A DNA stretch of 60,322 nt from Mesorhizobium sp. ORS 3359 (GCA_000824845.1 CCNC01000130.1:1-60322), one strand, 5' to 3'. Shown: positions 17,044-26,624, counted from the first letter of the stretch. The notes: a model not told the origin generated them from the sequence alone. Translations and numbers: made by a program.

Positions 17044-17931
17044 ATGGGGCGCGCAACACTGATCGGGTTTTCGGCGGTCGCCATGTGGGCGCTGCTGGCG
17101 CTTCTCACCGACGCCTCGGGGCAGGTGCCGCCATTCCTGCTGTCGGCCATCACCTTCGCCATCGGCACCGGCGTCGGGCTGGCGGCCCGGCTGGTTATGC
17201 CGGCGCCCGACCGCAGTGAGAAGATCCCGCCACAGGTCTGGGTGATCGGCATAGCCGGCCTGTTCGGCTACCATTTCTTCTACTTCACGGCGCTGCGCAA
17301 CGCGCCGGCAGTCGAGGCGAGCCTGATCGCCTATCTGTGGCCGCTGCTGATCGTGCTGGGTTCCGCGCTGATGCCGGGCGAGCGGCTGGCCTGGAACCAT
17401 GTCGTCGGCGCGCTGCTCGGCCTTGCCGGCACGGTCCTGATCGTCACCAAGGGCGGCGGGCTGGCCTTCGACGCGCGTTATGCCTTCGGCTACGCGATGG
17501 CCGCCGTCTGCGCGCTTTTGTGGTCGTCCTATTCGCTCCTGTCGCGACGCTTCCCGTCGGTGCCGACTTCCATCGTCACCTGGTTCTGCGCGGCGACGTC
17601 GGTGCTGTCGCTGGTCTGCCATTTTCTGCTTGAGAAGACCGTGCTGCCCGACGGCCCCGGACAGTGGCTGGCTGTCGTTGGGCTCGGCCTGATGCCGGTT
17701 GGCGCGGCCTTCTACGCTTGGGACATCGGCGTCAAGCGCGGCAACATCCAGGTGCTTGGCGCTGCGAGCTATGCCGCGCCGCTGTTGTCAACGCTGGTCC
17801 TGATCGCCGCTGGCGTCGCCGAGCCGTCGCTGCGCATCCTCGCGGCCTGCGTGCTCATCACCGGGGGGGCCGCGCTGGCCGCGAAGTCTCTGCTGATGCG
17901 CAAGCCGGCGGTCAAAGAGGTGAACGCATGA
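17044..17931 (+). CDS. EamA/DMT family transporter (YddG-like)
   Basis: About 295 residues with ten hydrophobic segments in two EamA halves. The start at 17044 (MGRATLIGF) is chosen because a G-rich GGGGGAG lies just upstream; the frame open to 17008 runs into repeat C. The N-terminus ATLIGFSAVAMWALLALLT closely resembles the aromatic amino acid exporter YddG, and GYHFFYFTALRNAPAVEASLIAYLWPL is typical of that group. Export of aromatic amino acids or related compounds is inference from similarity. The stop overlaps the next start (ATGA), so the lysoplasmalogenase gene is coupled. Confidence 0.87.
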   Translation: MGRATLIGFSAVAMWALLALLTDASGQVPPFLLSAITFAIGTGVGLAARLVMPAPDRSEKIPPQVWVIGIAGLFGYHFFYFTALRNAPAVEASLIAYLWPLLIVLGSALMPGERLAWNHVVGALLGLAGTVLIVTKGGGLAFDARYAFGYAMAAVCALLWSSYSLLSRRFPSVPTSIVTWFCAATSVLSLVCHFLLEKTVLPDGPGQWLAVVGLGLMPVGAAFYAWDIGVKRGNIQVLGAASYAAPLLSTLVLIAAGVAEPSLRILAACVLITGGAALAAKSLLMRKPAVKEVNA

Positions 17932-18596
17932 TGCCGTTTCCCGGCGGCATCGAGGCCAACGCCAACGCGACGCTTCTGTTTTCGTTCGTCGCGGTCGTGA
18001 TCTACGCCTTTGCGCTCGACATGCCGCCGAAATGGACGCGCACGGCGGCAAAGACGCTTGCCGTCGCCTTGCTGGCCGTGCTTGCCGCCATGCAGGGCGG
18101 TCCGCTGCTGCTCGTCGCAGCGCTGGGCTTGAGCGCCATCGGCGACGCCTTCCTGTCGCGCGACGGCGACAAGGCCTTCCTCGGCGGGCTGGCGAGCTTC
18201 CTCGCCAGCCACATCGCCTATGTCGCGCTGTTCTCGCAGGCGGGCGGCGGGCTCGGCCTGTTGAGCGCCGAATCCTGGCGGGGCGTGATCGCGCTCGCCA
18301 TGGCCGAATTCAGCATCGTCATGCTTGCCGCGCTCTGGCGCTGCGTCGGTCCGCAACTGCGCATCCCGATCGCCGTCTATGTCGCGGCGATCCTCGCCAT
18401 GGGCATTTCGGCGCTCACCGGCAGCGCGTGGGTCATCGCCGGCGCGGTGCTGTTCATCGCCTCGGACGGGTTGCTGGCCACCGAGCGCTTCCTGCTCGCG
18501 GCGATCTCGCCGCAGCGCCTGTGGATGCGCTACGCGGTCTGGGTGCTTTATTACGCCGCCCAGCTGGCGATCACGCTGGGATTTCTGCTGGCCTAG
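17928..18596 (+). CDS. Lysoplasmalogenase / YhhN family membrane protein
   Basis: About 222 residues with seven or eight hydrophobic segments. Family signatures include ALGLSAIGDAFLS and ASHIAYVALF, with FIASDGLLATERF near the C-terminus, matching the YhhN/TMEM86 family whose human members hydrolyse the vinyl-ether bond of lysoplasmalogens. Bacterial activity is less clear. It starts inside the stop of the EamA gene (four-base overlap) and its own stop is shared, as CTAG, with the convergent frameshifted cupin gene. Confidence 0.85.
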   Translation: MMPFPGGIEANANATLLFSFVAVVIYAFALDMPPKWTRTAAKTLAVALLAVLAAMQGGPLLLVAALGLSAIGDAFLSRDGDKAFLGGLASFLASHIAYVALFSQAGGGLGLLSAESWRGVIALAMAEFSIVMLAALWRCVGPQLRIPIAVYVAAILAMGISALTGSAWVIAGAVLFIASDGLLATERFLLAAISPQRLWMRYAVWVLYYAAQLAITLGFLLA

Positions 18597-19017
18597 ACCG
18601 GCCGCCAGCCCGGCTCGGCCAGCTCGAACGCTGCGAAGTCGAAGCCCGGCGCCACGGTGCAGCCGACCAGCGTCATTCACCTAAGCTGCGCGCCGACTGC
18701 CACCAGCCGGCCGGCACGACGATCTGCGGCCGCTCGCCCGCGGCAAGGGCCGTACCCAGAACCTGCTCGATGACCACGCCTGCGCCTTCCTCATGCATCG
18801 ACAGCGCCAGCGGTGCGCCGGTATAAAAATGCCAGACCTCGGCGGCGTCCTTTACCCGATGCCATGTCGAAAGCTGACCTTGCTCGAGGAGGAAGTAGAT
18901 CGCGGTGGAATGACCGCGCGGGCCGCCCGCGGCGTCGCGAAACGTCTCGGCATACCAGCCGCCCTCGGGATGCGGCGCGAGGCCAAGCGTTGCGATGATC
19001 TCGGCGGCGCTGGTCAT
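18593..19017 (-). pseudogene. Cupin DUF985 protein, frameshifted near its 3' end
   Basis: The intact frame gives 114 residues of a DUF985 cupin (ATLGLAPHPEGGWYAETFRD, STAIYFLLEQGQLSTWHRV, AEVWHFYTGAPL, IVVPAGWWQSARSLG) and then hits TGA at 18673-18675. The expected C-terminal block follows at once in another frame: TLVGCTVAPGF, DFAAFELAEPGW, then TAG at 18593. Restoring one G in GAATGACG to GAATGGACG (Trp-Thr) rejoins the frames, so a single-base loss at about 18674 truncates the last 24 or so residues. It may be a real mutation or a sequencing error. The extended frame shares its stop with the lysoplasmalogenase gene. The family is a small RmlC-like cupin of uncertain function. Confidence 0.85.
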
Positions 19018-19059
19018 TGGCGGTCTTTGGTTCGATGCATGTCGCTTTATGCGGTGGAG

Positions 19060-19827
19060 TTAGAAATTATCCTTGCGCTTGCGGATCTCGGCAAACACCT
19101 CGGCGTCGCCGGCTTTCTCCATGCCGAGATGCTTGCGGATCGCCGGGTCGTGCCAGCGCAGGAACGGGTTGGTCGACAGTTCCTCGCCGATGGTCGTCGG
19201 CAGCGTCGGCTTGTTGTCGGCGCGCAGCGCCTCGATCCTTGCCGCGCGCTGCCTCAGCAGCGGGTTGCCCGGGTCGACCGTCACCGCGAAGCGGGCGTTG
19301 GCGAGTGTGTATTCGTGGCCGCAATAGATGGCGGTTTCGGCCGGCAGCGCCGCCAGCTTCTTCAGCGATTCATACATAACCGGCGGCTTGCATTCGAACA
19401 GGCGGCCGCAACCCAACGCGAACAAAGTGTCGGCGGTGAAGGCCACTTTCGAGGCCGGCAGGTGGTAGGAGACGTGGCCGGCGGTATGACCGGGCGTCTC
19501 GATGACCTCGATCCGTTCCTCGCCAAGGCGCACGATTGAGCCCTGGCCGACCGTCTCGTCGATGCCGGGAATCTTTGCCTTCTCGGCTTCCGGGCCGATG
19601 ATGCGCAGCTTGAAGCGCTCCTTGAGCGCCAGATTGGCCTCGACGTGATCGGCATGATGGTGCGTGGTGAGGATCAATGTCGGCGCCCAGCCGGTGCGCT
19701 CGATCGCCGCAAGGATCGGCGCTTCTTCCGGCGCGTCGATGATCGCCGTCTCGCCGCTTTTGGGATCGTGAACCAGCACGCCAAAATTGTCCGTGCGGCA
19801 CATGAACTGCTCGACCTCTACGGCCAT
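19060..19827 (-). CDS. gloB: Hydroxyacylglutathione hydrolase (glyoxalase II)
   Basis: 255 residues from the ATG at 19827 (MAVEVEQF), the normal length for GloB; the ATG two codons earlier is possible, and GGAG lies 10 bases before 19827. Metallo-beta-lactamase fold with binuclear metal motif THHHADH at residues 55-61, then ETPGHTAGHVSYHL and IYCGHEYTLAN supplying further His ligands. The C-terminal HAGH domain includes NPFLRWHDPAIR. It hydrolyses S-lactoylglutathione to D-lactate and glutathione in methylglyoxal detoxification. It is divergent from a methyltransferase gene. Confidence 0.95.
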   Translation of the reverse strand: MAVEVEQFMCRTDNFGVLVHDPKSGETAIIDAPEEAPILAAIERTGWAPTLILTTHHHADHVEANLALKERFKLRIIGPEAEKAKIPGIDETVGQGSIVRLGEERIEVIETPGHTAGHVSYHLPASKVAFTADTLFALGCGRLFECKPPVMYESLKKLAALPAETAIYCGHEYTLANARFAVTVDPGNPLLRQRAARIEALRADNKPTLPTTIGEELSTNPFLRWHDPAIRKHLGMEKAGDAEVFAEIRKRKDNF

Positions 19828-19943
19828 GGGCATCTTTCTCCATTTATCGCAGACATAGGGCGACCGGCCGCCGATGTCATCTGCGTTCGTCGAACTTGGC
19901 GCCTTTGTTGAACTTGGCATTTATCGCGGCTACCGTCCCGCCC

Positions 19944-20723
19944 ATGCATTCGGACATCGTCGACCTGCGCTCCTTCTATTCGTCCATGCTCGGCCGCCTT
20001 GCCGAGCATTCGATCAGAATGGCGCTGTCGTCCATTTGGACAACTGTGCCCAACGAGCGGCTGGTCGGCCTCGGCTACACGCTGCCATGGCTGGAGCGCT
20101 TCGGCACCGATGCCGAGCGTGTCTTCGCTTTCATGCCGGCAACGCAAGGCGCTGTGGTGTGGCCGGCGTCGGGACCGACGGCAACGGCGCTGGTCTTCGA
20201 CGAGGAACTGCCGCTGGTCGATTCCTGCATCGATCGCGTGCTCCTGGTGCATTCGCTCGAACATGCCGAAAACCCGCGCGAGACGCTGAACGAAATCTGG
20301 CGCGTCCTGTCGCCGGCGGGCAGAGTCGTCATCGTCGTGCCCAACCGGCGCGGCGTCTGGGCGCGCTTCGAGCACACGCCCTTCGGCAACGGCCGGCCGT
20401 TCTCGCGCGGCCAGCTGACCGAGTTGCTGCGCGAGGCGAACTTCACCCCGGCGACATGGAGCGATGCGCTGTTCTTCCCGCCGTCGCCGCGGCGTTTCAT
20501 GATGCGGTTCCACAATGTGCTGGAGCGGGCCGGCCGCCGGTTCTGGCCGATCTTTTCGGGCGTCATCGTCGTCGAGGCGCAGAAACGGCTCTACCAGGGC
20601 GTGCCGGTCGCCCAGCGCGCCTCGCGCCGCGTCTTCGTGCCGGTCTTCTCGCCGCAGGGGGCGGCAACCCGGCTTGGCCGGCAGGTGGCCAATGCCGAGC
20701 CCGGCCAAGTGACGCGTTCGTGA
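19944..20723 (+). CDS. Class I SAM-dependent methyltransferase
   Basis: About 259 residues from MHSDIVDLRSFY at 19944; an in-frame ATG at 19896 would lengthen it by 16. Only the C-terminal half of the methyltransferase fold is sequence-typical: VDSCIDRVLLVHSLEHAENP (motif after strand 4), EIWRVLSPAGRVVIVVPNRRG and the FSRGQLTELLREANF block. The N-terminal glycine loop is weak. This matches a rhizobial family annotated as methyltransferase-domain protein, commonly divergent from gloB. Substrate not known. Confidence 0.82.
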   Translation: MHSDIVDLRSFYSSMLGRLAEHSIRMALSSIWTTVPNERLVGLGYTLPWLERFGTDAERVFAFMPATQGAVVWPASGPTATALVFDEELPLVDSCIDRVLLVHSLEHAENPRETLNEIWRVLSPAGRVVIVVPNRRGVWARFEHTPFGNGRPFSRGQLTELLREANFTPATWSDALFFPPSPRRFMMRFHNVLERAGRRFWPIFSGVIVVEAQKRLYQGVPVAQRASRRVFVPVFSPQGAATRLGRQVANAEPGQVTRS

Positions 20724-20840
20724 TCACTGCAGCGCCTTGCATCGCGCTGCTATCGTCACCCTATCTGAGGCGTGCCCGATGTAAGGCATGCTTGCTTGGC
20801 GCGGTAATCGTGACCGCCGTGGAAACCAGGAATATCCTTC

Positions 20841-22667
20841 ATGGACGACCAGACCGATAGAAAGCCGGGCCCGCAGAAACCGGCCGTCTCGGTCGAGGCG
20901 AGCAGCCTCGCCGACCAGGTGAAAACGATCAAGCTCGGGCTGAAATCTTCGCCGGTGCGCGGGCCACTTGCCTGGGTCTGCGTCGGTATCGTGGCGGTCA
21001 TCGTCGCAACCTCGATCGGGCAGGTCCTGCTCAATCGCTGGAACCAGCCTTTCTACGATGCGCTGGCGCGGCGCGACATGGCGGACTTCCTGCACCAGCT
21101 GCTGGTCTTCGCGATGATAGCCGGTGGGCTTCTGGTGCTCAATATCGGCCAGACCTGGCTCAATCAGATGATCCGGTTGCGGTTGCGCGAGGCACTGACG
21201 CTCGACCTGATCGATCAATGGATGCGCCCGGCACGGGCCTTTCGGCTGGCCAATGCCGGCGCCATCGGCGTCAATCCCGACCAGCGCATGCAGCAGGATG
21301 CCGCTCACTTGTCGGACCTCTCCACGGATCTCGGCGTCGGGCTGCTGCAGTCCTTCATCCTGCTCGTCTCCTTCATCGGCGTCTTATGGGAGCTGTCTTC
21401 CGGCTTCGTCTTCCACATCGGCGGCTATTCGCTGGCGATACCGGGCTACATGGTCTGGGCGGCGTTCCTCTATGCCGGCATCGCGTCGTGGCTGAGCTGG
21501 CTGGTCGGGCGTCCGCTGATCGGGCTCAACAGCGAGCGCTATACCCGAGAAGCGGAGCTGCGCTCCTCCATGGTGCGGGTCAACGAGAACGTCGATGCGA
21601 TCGCGCTTTACCATGGCGAGCCCGACGCCCGGCGCCGGCTGGAGCTTGACCTGGGCACGGTGCTGGGCGCCATGCGACGCATCTTCACGGCCCAGATCAA
21701 TCTGTCATGGGTGACCGACACCTATGGCTGGATAACGGTGGTGGCGCCCATCCTGGTGGCTTCGCCGGTATATTTCTCGGGCGACATCTCGTTCGGCGGG
21801 CTGATGATGGCGGTCGGCGCCTTCAACCAGGTCCATTCGTCGCTCCGGTGGTTCATCAACAATATCGGCAGCATCGCCGACTGGCGCGCGACTCTGATGC
21901 GCGTGGCCGATTTCCGTATCGCGCTCACCGAGACCGATGCGCTGCACGACACCGAAAAACGCATCCAGTTCGGTGAAAACGCCAATGGCAGCCTGACCTT
22001 TGACAAGCTTCAGGTGTCGTCGCCGGAAGGCTGCACCAAGCTTGCCCAGACGGATGTCGAAATCCAGTCCGGCGAGCGCGTCATGATTACCGGCGAGCCG
22101 GGTGCCGGCAAGACATTGTTCTTCCGCGCCATCGCCGGCCTGTGGCCCTGGGGGAGCGGCCGCATCGGCGTTCCAGCAGGCGAAACCCCCATCTTCGTGC
22201 CGCGCGTGCCCTATTTCCCGGCCGGCACGCTGCGCGAGGTCCTAGATCATCCCAACGGCGAGGCCCCAGCCAGCGATGCCGAGATCACGGCCGTGCTCAC
22301 GGAACTCGGCCTCGATCGTCTGGCAACCAGCCTTGACCAGCCCGGGCGGTGGGAACGCGAGCTCAGCGATGACGAACAACGAGCGCTGGCTTTCGCCCGA
22401 CTCGCCTTGCGCAAGCCAAAATGGGTGATCATGGACGAGGCGCTCGACGCGTTCGACGGCCCGTCGCTGCGGCGGGTGCTGGCGATGATGGAAAAGCGCC
22501 TGCCGGGGACAGCCATCCTGAACATCGGACGCGGCCTGCACAACACCCAGTTCTTCCCGCGCGCGCTGAACATCGCAAAAGATACCGGCGCACCGGCGCT
22601 CAAGCCGGCGCGCGTCCGCGCCGGGGCGATCGAACCACCGCCCCAGGCGGCGCGCCGCAAGAAATAG
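20841..22667 (+). CDS. BacA/SbmA-like ABC transporter, fused permease and ATPase
   Basis: 608 residues. The N-terminal 360 residues have about six membrane helices of the SbmA/BacA type (NRWNQPFYDALARRDMADFL and the ERYTREAELRSSMVRVNENVDAIALY region). The C-terminal nucleotide-binding domain has Walker A GEPGAGKT near residue 417 and Walker B KWVIMDEALDAFD. The signature region reads ELSDDEQRALAFARL rather than LSGGQ, as in the YddA/ABCD group. Related proteins include SbmA/BacA, peptide importers needed in rhizobia to survive legume antimicrobial peptides, and BclA, which carries its own ATPase. This gene has the BclA/YddA architecture; its substrate is unknown. Confidence 0.88.
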   Translation: MDDQTDRKPGPQKPAVSVEASSLADQVKTIKLGLKSSPVRGPLAWVCVGIVAVIVATSIGQVLLNRWNQPFYDALARRDMADFLHQLLVFAMIAGGLLVLNIGQTWLNQMIRLRLREALTLDLIDQWMRPARAFRLANAGAIGVNPDQRMQQDAAHLSDLSTDLGVGLLQSFILLVSFIGVLWELSSGFVFHIGGYSLAIPGYMVWAAFLYAGIASWLSWLVGRPLIGLNSERYTREAELRSSMVRVNENVDAIALYHGEPDARRRLELDLGTVLGAMRRIFTAQINLSWVTDTYGWITVVAPILVASPVYFSGDISFGGLMMAVGAFNQVHSSLRWFINNIGSIADWRATLMRVADFRIALTETDALHDTEKRIQFGENANGSLTFDKLQVSSPEGCTKLAQTDVEIQSGERVMITGEPGAGKTLFFRAIAGLWPWGSGRIGVPAGETPIFVPRVPYFPAGTLREVLDHPNGEAPASDAEITAVLTELGLDRLATSLDQPGRWERELSDDEQRALAFARLALRKPKWVIMDEALDAFDGPSLRRVLAMMEKRLPGTAILNIGRGLHNTQFFPRALNIAKDTGAPALKPARVRAGAIEPPPQAARRKK

Positions 22668-22725
22668 CTTTATTTTGCCGCGATCGCCGGGAAGAATCGC
22701 CGGCGTCGACAGAACGCCTGCAGCC

Positions 22726-23526
22726 ATGCTCGAGATGCTCAGCCTGCTTGCCTGTTTCGCCTGTGCCGAGGCGGCTTCGTTGCCCGTGCCCGACGGCGGC
22801 ACGCCGGTCGATGTGGAGCTCGTGCTTGCCGTCGACATCTCGCAGTCGATGGATGAGGAGGAGTTCGCGCTGCAGCGCGCCGGTTATGTCGAGGCGCTGC
22901 GCCATCGCGATTTCATCAACGCGGTGCGTTCGGGGACGAACGGGCGTATCGCGCTTGCCTATTTCGAATGGGCAGGGGTGGTGCGCGACGACGGCGTCAT
23001 CGCCTGGCAGGTCATTGACGGCGAGGACAGCGCCAACGCCTTCGCCGACAAGATCGCCTCCAGGCCGTTCCGGAGCTTTCGCGGCACCTCGATCTCGGGC
23101 GCGCTGGGCTTCGGCACCGGGCTCCTGGAGAAAAGCGCCTTTTCGGCGCCCCGCCGGGTCATCGACATATCGGGCGACGGCCCCAACAATACCGGACGGC
23201 CTGTCGCCACGATCCGCGATGCCGCCGTTGCCGAGGGTATCGTCATCAACGGCCTGCCCATACTCATCAGGCCGTCGCCGAGCGTCAGCCGCCTCGACCG
23301 ATACTATGCCGATTGCGTGACCGGAGGAGACGGTTCCTTCGTGCTGCCGATCTACGCGGCGTCTGAATTCTCGACCGCCATCCGCCGCAAGCTGATCCAG
23401 GAGGTGAGCGGCCTCACCGACGCCAGATCCATTCGCGTCCAGGATGCGGCGCCCGTCGATTGCCTGCTGGGCGAGCGCCTGCGGCAGCGGTTCTCCGATC
23501 CCTATTTTCCGGAACTCGACCGATAG
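22726..23526 (+). CDS. DUF1194 domain-containing VWA-like exported protein
   Basis: About 266 residues from 22726, giving a plausible short signal peptide (MLEMLSLLACFACAEA). It is a VWA-fold protein of family DUF1194, with an intact DxSxS MIDAS motif in LAVDISQSMDEEE and the typical FRSFRGTSISGALGFG and VIDISGDGPNN segments. Function unknown; a metal-dependent binding role is likely from the MIDAS. It begins about 60 bp after the ABC transporter stop and ends 16 bp before the convergent GT2 gene. Confidence 0.88.
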   Translation: MLEMLSLLACFACAEAASLPVPDGGTPVDVELVLAVDISQSMDEEEFALQRAGYVEALRHRDFINAVRSGTNGRIALAYFEWAGVVRDDGVIAWQVIDGEDSANAFADKIASRPFRSFRGTSISGALGFGTGLLEKSAFSAPRRVIDISGDGPNNTGRPVATIRDAAVAEGIVINGLPILIRPSPSVSRLDRYYADCVTGGDGSFVLPIYAASEFSTAIRRKLIQEVSGLTDARSIRVQDAAPVDCLLGERLRQRFSDPYFPELDR

Positions 23527-23542
23527 CGGTCTTGCGGCCGCA

Positions 23543-24472
23543 TCAGACCGCGCGGGCGCCGTATTTGGCGCGGAACTCATCATAACAGTCGCGGCGCCAG
23601 CGCCGGCCGACGACATAGCCGCGCAGCAGTTGCGGCAGCGAATAGCCCAGCGCGTTTGACGAGCGGTTGGCAAGGTAGCCGGAAAAGGCCTGCTGCAGCC
23701 GGCCCTTCAATGTGTCGGCGATGATCTGGCGAGCGATCATAAAGGGGGGGACATCGGGATAGCGGTCGGCGATATAGGGATGCTTGTCGATCAGGTTGGC
23801 ATAGGCCGCGACATAGCCGTCGCGCCGGCGGGAGATCGAGTTCTCCGAATTGTACTTCTTCCAGTCGATGTCTTCGGACAGCTGGGCGCCACCGCGGCGG
23901 GCAAAGCGCAGCAGAAGGTCGAGATCCTGCATGCGCGTGATGTCGCTGTCATAGCCGCCGATCGCCAGCAGCGATTCGTGCGTGGCGGTGATTGCCGAGC
24001 CGGCGATGAAAATAGTCTGCGAGACCAGGGCGCGCTGCAGCTCGCTTTTATCAAGAAAGGTTTCGCGGTTGATGCATTTGGTGCTGCGGCTGCCCTTCAG
24101 CGACAGGAACGAGCTGATCAGGACTTCGAGCGAGGGATTCTGGTCAAAGCGCGCCAGCGTCCGCTCCAGCCGGTCCGGCAGATAGACGTCGTCCGAATCG
24201 AGGAAAGTCACCACGGGCGCCCGCGCGCGCTCGATGCCCGCGTTGCGGGCGGCATTGGCGCCACGCCATTTGGCGCCGACATAGATCAGCCTCGGGTCGC
24301 GGATCTCGGCCAGCGCGGCAGCCGTCCCGTCGGTCGAACCGTCGTCGACCACGATGTGCTCGAAGCGGGTAAGTGTCTGCGCCAGAACGCTTTTCACCGC
24401 ACGTACGACCTGACTGCGCCGGTTGTGGGTCGGCGTGATCACTGAGATCAGCGGAACGTCCTGGTTCGACAT
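23543..24472 (-). CDS. Glycosyltransferase family 2 protein
   Basis: 309 residues. GT-A fold with N-terminal ISVITPTHNRRSQVVRAV, nucleotide-binding VVDDGSTDGT, and the metal-binding FLDSDD (DxD-like) motif near residue 91. A C-terminal helical extension of about 80 residues ends the protein; no membrane segment is clear. The sugar and acceptor are unknown; surface polysaccharide synthesis is a reasonable guess. It is convergent with the DUF1194 gene and lies 260 bp after metW on the same strand; that gap holds only a small GCCGGC hairpin (24679-24694) near the metW stop. Confidence 0.9.
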   Translation of the reverse strand: MSNQDVPLISVITPTHNRRSQVVRAVKSVLAQTLTRFEHIVVDDGSTDGTAAALAEIRDPRLIYVGAKWRGANAARNAGIERARAPVVTFLDSDDVYLPDRLERTLARFDQNPSLEVLISSFLSLKGSRSTKCINRETFLDKSELQRALVSQTIFIAGSAITATHESLLAIGGYDSDITRMQDLDLLLRFARRGGAQLSEDIDWKKYNSENSISRRRDGYVAAYANLIDKHPYIADRYPDVPPFMIARQIIADTLKGRLQQAFSGYLANRSSNALGYSLPQLLRGYVVGRRWRRDCYDEFRAKYGARAV

Positions 24473-24732
24473 CGGGCTGCCACTCCCGGTCGGATCTGGC
24501 GCGTGTCGGATGGGTTTGATGGCTATGTTCTTATCCCACCTGTGATTTGCGGTCGACGCTACAAAAAAGCCACCTGTGTGTCACGCCGAGTCGGCCGAGA
24601 AATGCGAAACGGGGGCTTTTCCGCAACGTTGCGGTTTGATGGCAACACAATCGGCCTTCCAATCCGCGGAGGCCGTCGGCCGGCAAGAGCCGGCGGTGAG
24701 AATCATGCGCTCATGGAACCGATCGCGCGGCG

Positions 24733-25347
24733 TCAGCGCCTGAGCAGAAACACCGCTTGCTGGCCGAAGAAGTTCCAGAACCACCACGGCATCGACAGGC
24801 CGATCTTCTGGCCGTTGGCGTCGAGTGCGGTCGCCTTCTCGACGGTCGCGCCGAGCTCTTCGCACAGGTTGACGAAGTCGCGGATGGTGCAGAAGTGGAT
24901 ATTGGGCGTGTCGTACCAGGAATAGGGCAGGTCCTTGGTGACCGGCATCCTGCCTTTGATCAGCAGCGAGAAGCGCACGCGCCAATGGCCGAAATTGGGG
25001 AAGGAGACGATGGCGCGGTTGCCGATCCGAAGCAGCTCGTCGAGCACCACCTTCGGGTTGCGCGTCGCCTGCAGCGTCTGCGACAGCACGACGAAGTCGA
25101 AGCCTTTGTCGGCATAGAATTTCAGATCCGTGTCGGCGTCGCCCTGGATGACGGAGAGCCCGCGCGCCACGCATTCATTGACGCCGCGCTGCGACAGTTC
25201 CAGCCCGCGGCCGTCGACCTGCTTGGTCTCCTGCAGCAGTTCCAGGAGCACGCCGTCGCCCGAGCCGACGTCGAGGACGCGCGACTTGGCCGGAATGAGA
25301 TCGGTGACGACTTCGAGGTCGACACGCTGGGCGCGGTTGACGCTCAT
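24733..25347 (-). CDS. metW: Methionine biosynthesis protein MetW
   Basis: 204 residues from the ATG at 25347, which overlaps the metX stop by four bases (ATGA), so the two are translationally coupled. Methyltransferase-like fold with [41 protein letters not shown] split across strand 4, and the family-specific C-terminus [20 protein letters not shown]. MetW partners MetX in alphaproteobacteria and is needed for full homoserine O-acyltransferase activity or regulation. Under the SAM-II riboswitch upstream of metX. Confidence 0.95.
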   Translation of the reverse strand: MSVNRAQRVDLEVVTDLIPAKSRVLDVGSGDGVLLELLQETKQVDGRGLELSQRGVNECVARGLSVIQGDADTDLKFYADKGFDFVVLSQTLQATRNPKVVLDELLRIGNRAIVSFPNFGHWRVRFSLLIKGRMPVTKDLPYSWYDTPNIHFCTIRDFVNLCEELGATVEKATALDANGQKIGLSMPWWFWNFFGQQAVFLLRR

Positions 25348-26513
25348 AGGCTGAGGCCCCTTGCGCGTGCTGCCGAACCGATGAAGCCGTTGATGGCCGC
25401 GAACAGCTCCGGCTCGTCGAGCAGGAAGGCATCGTGGCCGCGATCCGTCTCGATCTCGACGAAGGAGACGGAAGCGCCCGCCGCGTTCAAGGCATGCACG
25501 ATCGAGCGGCTCTCTTCGGTCGGGAACAGCCAGTCGCTGGTGAAGGAAACCAGGCAGAACCGCGTCTTGGTGCCGGCGAAGGCATCGGCGAGGCGCCCGC
25601 CGTGATCGGCGGCGAGGTCGAAATAGTCCATCGCGCGGGTCAGATAGAGATAGGAGTTGGCGTCGAACCGGTCGACGAAGGTCATGCCTTGGTGGCGTAG
25701 ATAGCTTTCGATCTGGAAATCGGCGTCGAAGCCGAAGGTGAGCGCCTCGCGATCTTGCAGGTTGCGGCCGAACTTGCGGTGGAGCGCCGCTTCCGAAAGA
25801 TAGGTGATGTGGGCTGCCATGCGTGCGACGGCGAGCCCCTTTTCCGGGCGCTTGCCGAACTCGAGATATTTGCCGCCATGCCAGTCCGGATCGGCCATGA
25901 CCGCCTGCCGGCCGACCTCGTGGAAGGCGATGTTCTGCGAGGAATGGCGGGCACCGGTGGCGATCGGCAGCGCCGAGAAGACCCGCTCCGGATAGCTCGC
26001 CGCCCATTCCAGCACCTGCATGCCGCCCATTGAGCCACCGAGCACGCAAAACAGCTTTTCGATGCCGAAATGATCGACCAGCATCGCCTGCGCGCGCACC
26101 ATATCGCGGATGGTGATGATCGGCAGGTCGAGGCCGTAGGGCTTGCCGGTCGCTGGATTAGTCGAGGCCGGGCCGGTCGAGCCGAGGCAGCCGCCGATGA
26201 CGTTGGCGCAGATGACGAAGAAGCGGTTGGTGTCGATGATCCTGCCGGGACCGATCAGCACTTCCCACCAGCCCGGCTTGCCGGTCACCGGATTGGTGTT
26301 GGCGACGTGCTGGTCGCCGGTCAGCGCGTGGCAGACGAGGATGGCGTTGGAGCGCGCGTCGTTCAAGCTGCCGTAGGTCTGGTAGGCGATCTGGAAAGGC
26401 GAGAGCAGCGTGCCGGCGTCGAGCTTCAGCGGCTTGTCGGGACCGAACTGCAGCACCGGGCTCGACGGATGGTCGGCCTCGTCGTTGGTTCTTGGAGCGC
26501 GCTGAGCGGCCAT
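25344..26513 (-). CDS. metX: Homoserine O-acetyltransferase (or succinyltransferase) MetX
   Basis: 389 residues from the ATG at 26513; GAGGACGG lies 2-9 bases upstream. The frame is open further but crosses the riboswitch terminator, so longer starts are excluded. Alpha/beta hydrolase fold with nucleophile elbow [12 protein letters not shown], the Asp region SFTSDWLFP and the catalytic His in [10 protein letters not shown]. It acylates homoserine as the first committed step to methionine. Acetyl versus succinyl specificity cannot be settled here. Regulated at transcription by the SAM-II riboswitch in its leader. Confidence 0.95.
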   Translation of the reverse strand: MAAQRAPRTNDEADHPSSPVLQFGPDKPLKLDAGTLLSPFQIAYQTYGSLNDARSNAILVCHALTGDQHVANTNPVTGKPGWWEVLIGPGRIIDTNRFFVICANVIGGCLGSTGPASTNPATGKPYGLDLPIITIRDMVRAQAMLVDHFGIEKLFCVLGGSMGGMQVLEWAASYPERVFSALPIATGARHSSQNIAFHEVGRQAVMADPDWHGGKYLEFGKRPEKGLAVARMAAHITYLSEAALHRKFGRNLQDREALTFGFDADFQIESYLRHQGMTFVDRFDANSYLYLTRAMDYFDLAADHGGRLADAFAGTKTRFCLVSFTSDWLFPTEESRSIVHALNAAGASVSFVEIETDRGHDAFLLDEPELFAAINGFIGSAARARGLSL

Positions 26514-26578
26514 GTCCGTCCTCGATCCTGTCCCGCATCTGCCTCGACACGATGCGGTGTCCGGCCGGCGGCGGACAA

Positions 26579-26610
26579 CAAAAAACCGGCTCGCCGTCGC
26601 AAAGCCGGTT
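26579..26610 (-). terminator. Intrinsic terminator of the metX leader
   Basis: On the minus strand AACCGGCT (26610-26603) pairs with AGCCGGTT (26591-26584), an 8-bp perfect stem, with the T-run TTTTTT ending at 26580. It follows the SAM-II aptamer by about 15 bases and precedes the metX start by about 70. Arrangement and distance suit the expression platform for SAM-dependent premature termination. Confidence 0.85.
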
Positions 26611-26624
26611 ACAGGTTGCAAACG

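Noticed and set aside
24679..24694. Terminator of metW
   Set aside because: The GCCGGC hairpin has only 6 bp and no T-run; such pairs are frequent by chance at this GC content.
24503..24925. Small plus-strand frame in the GT2-metW gap
   Set aside because: Mostly antisense to metW, no ribosome binding site and no family features.
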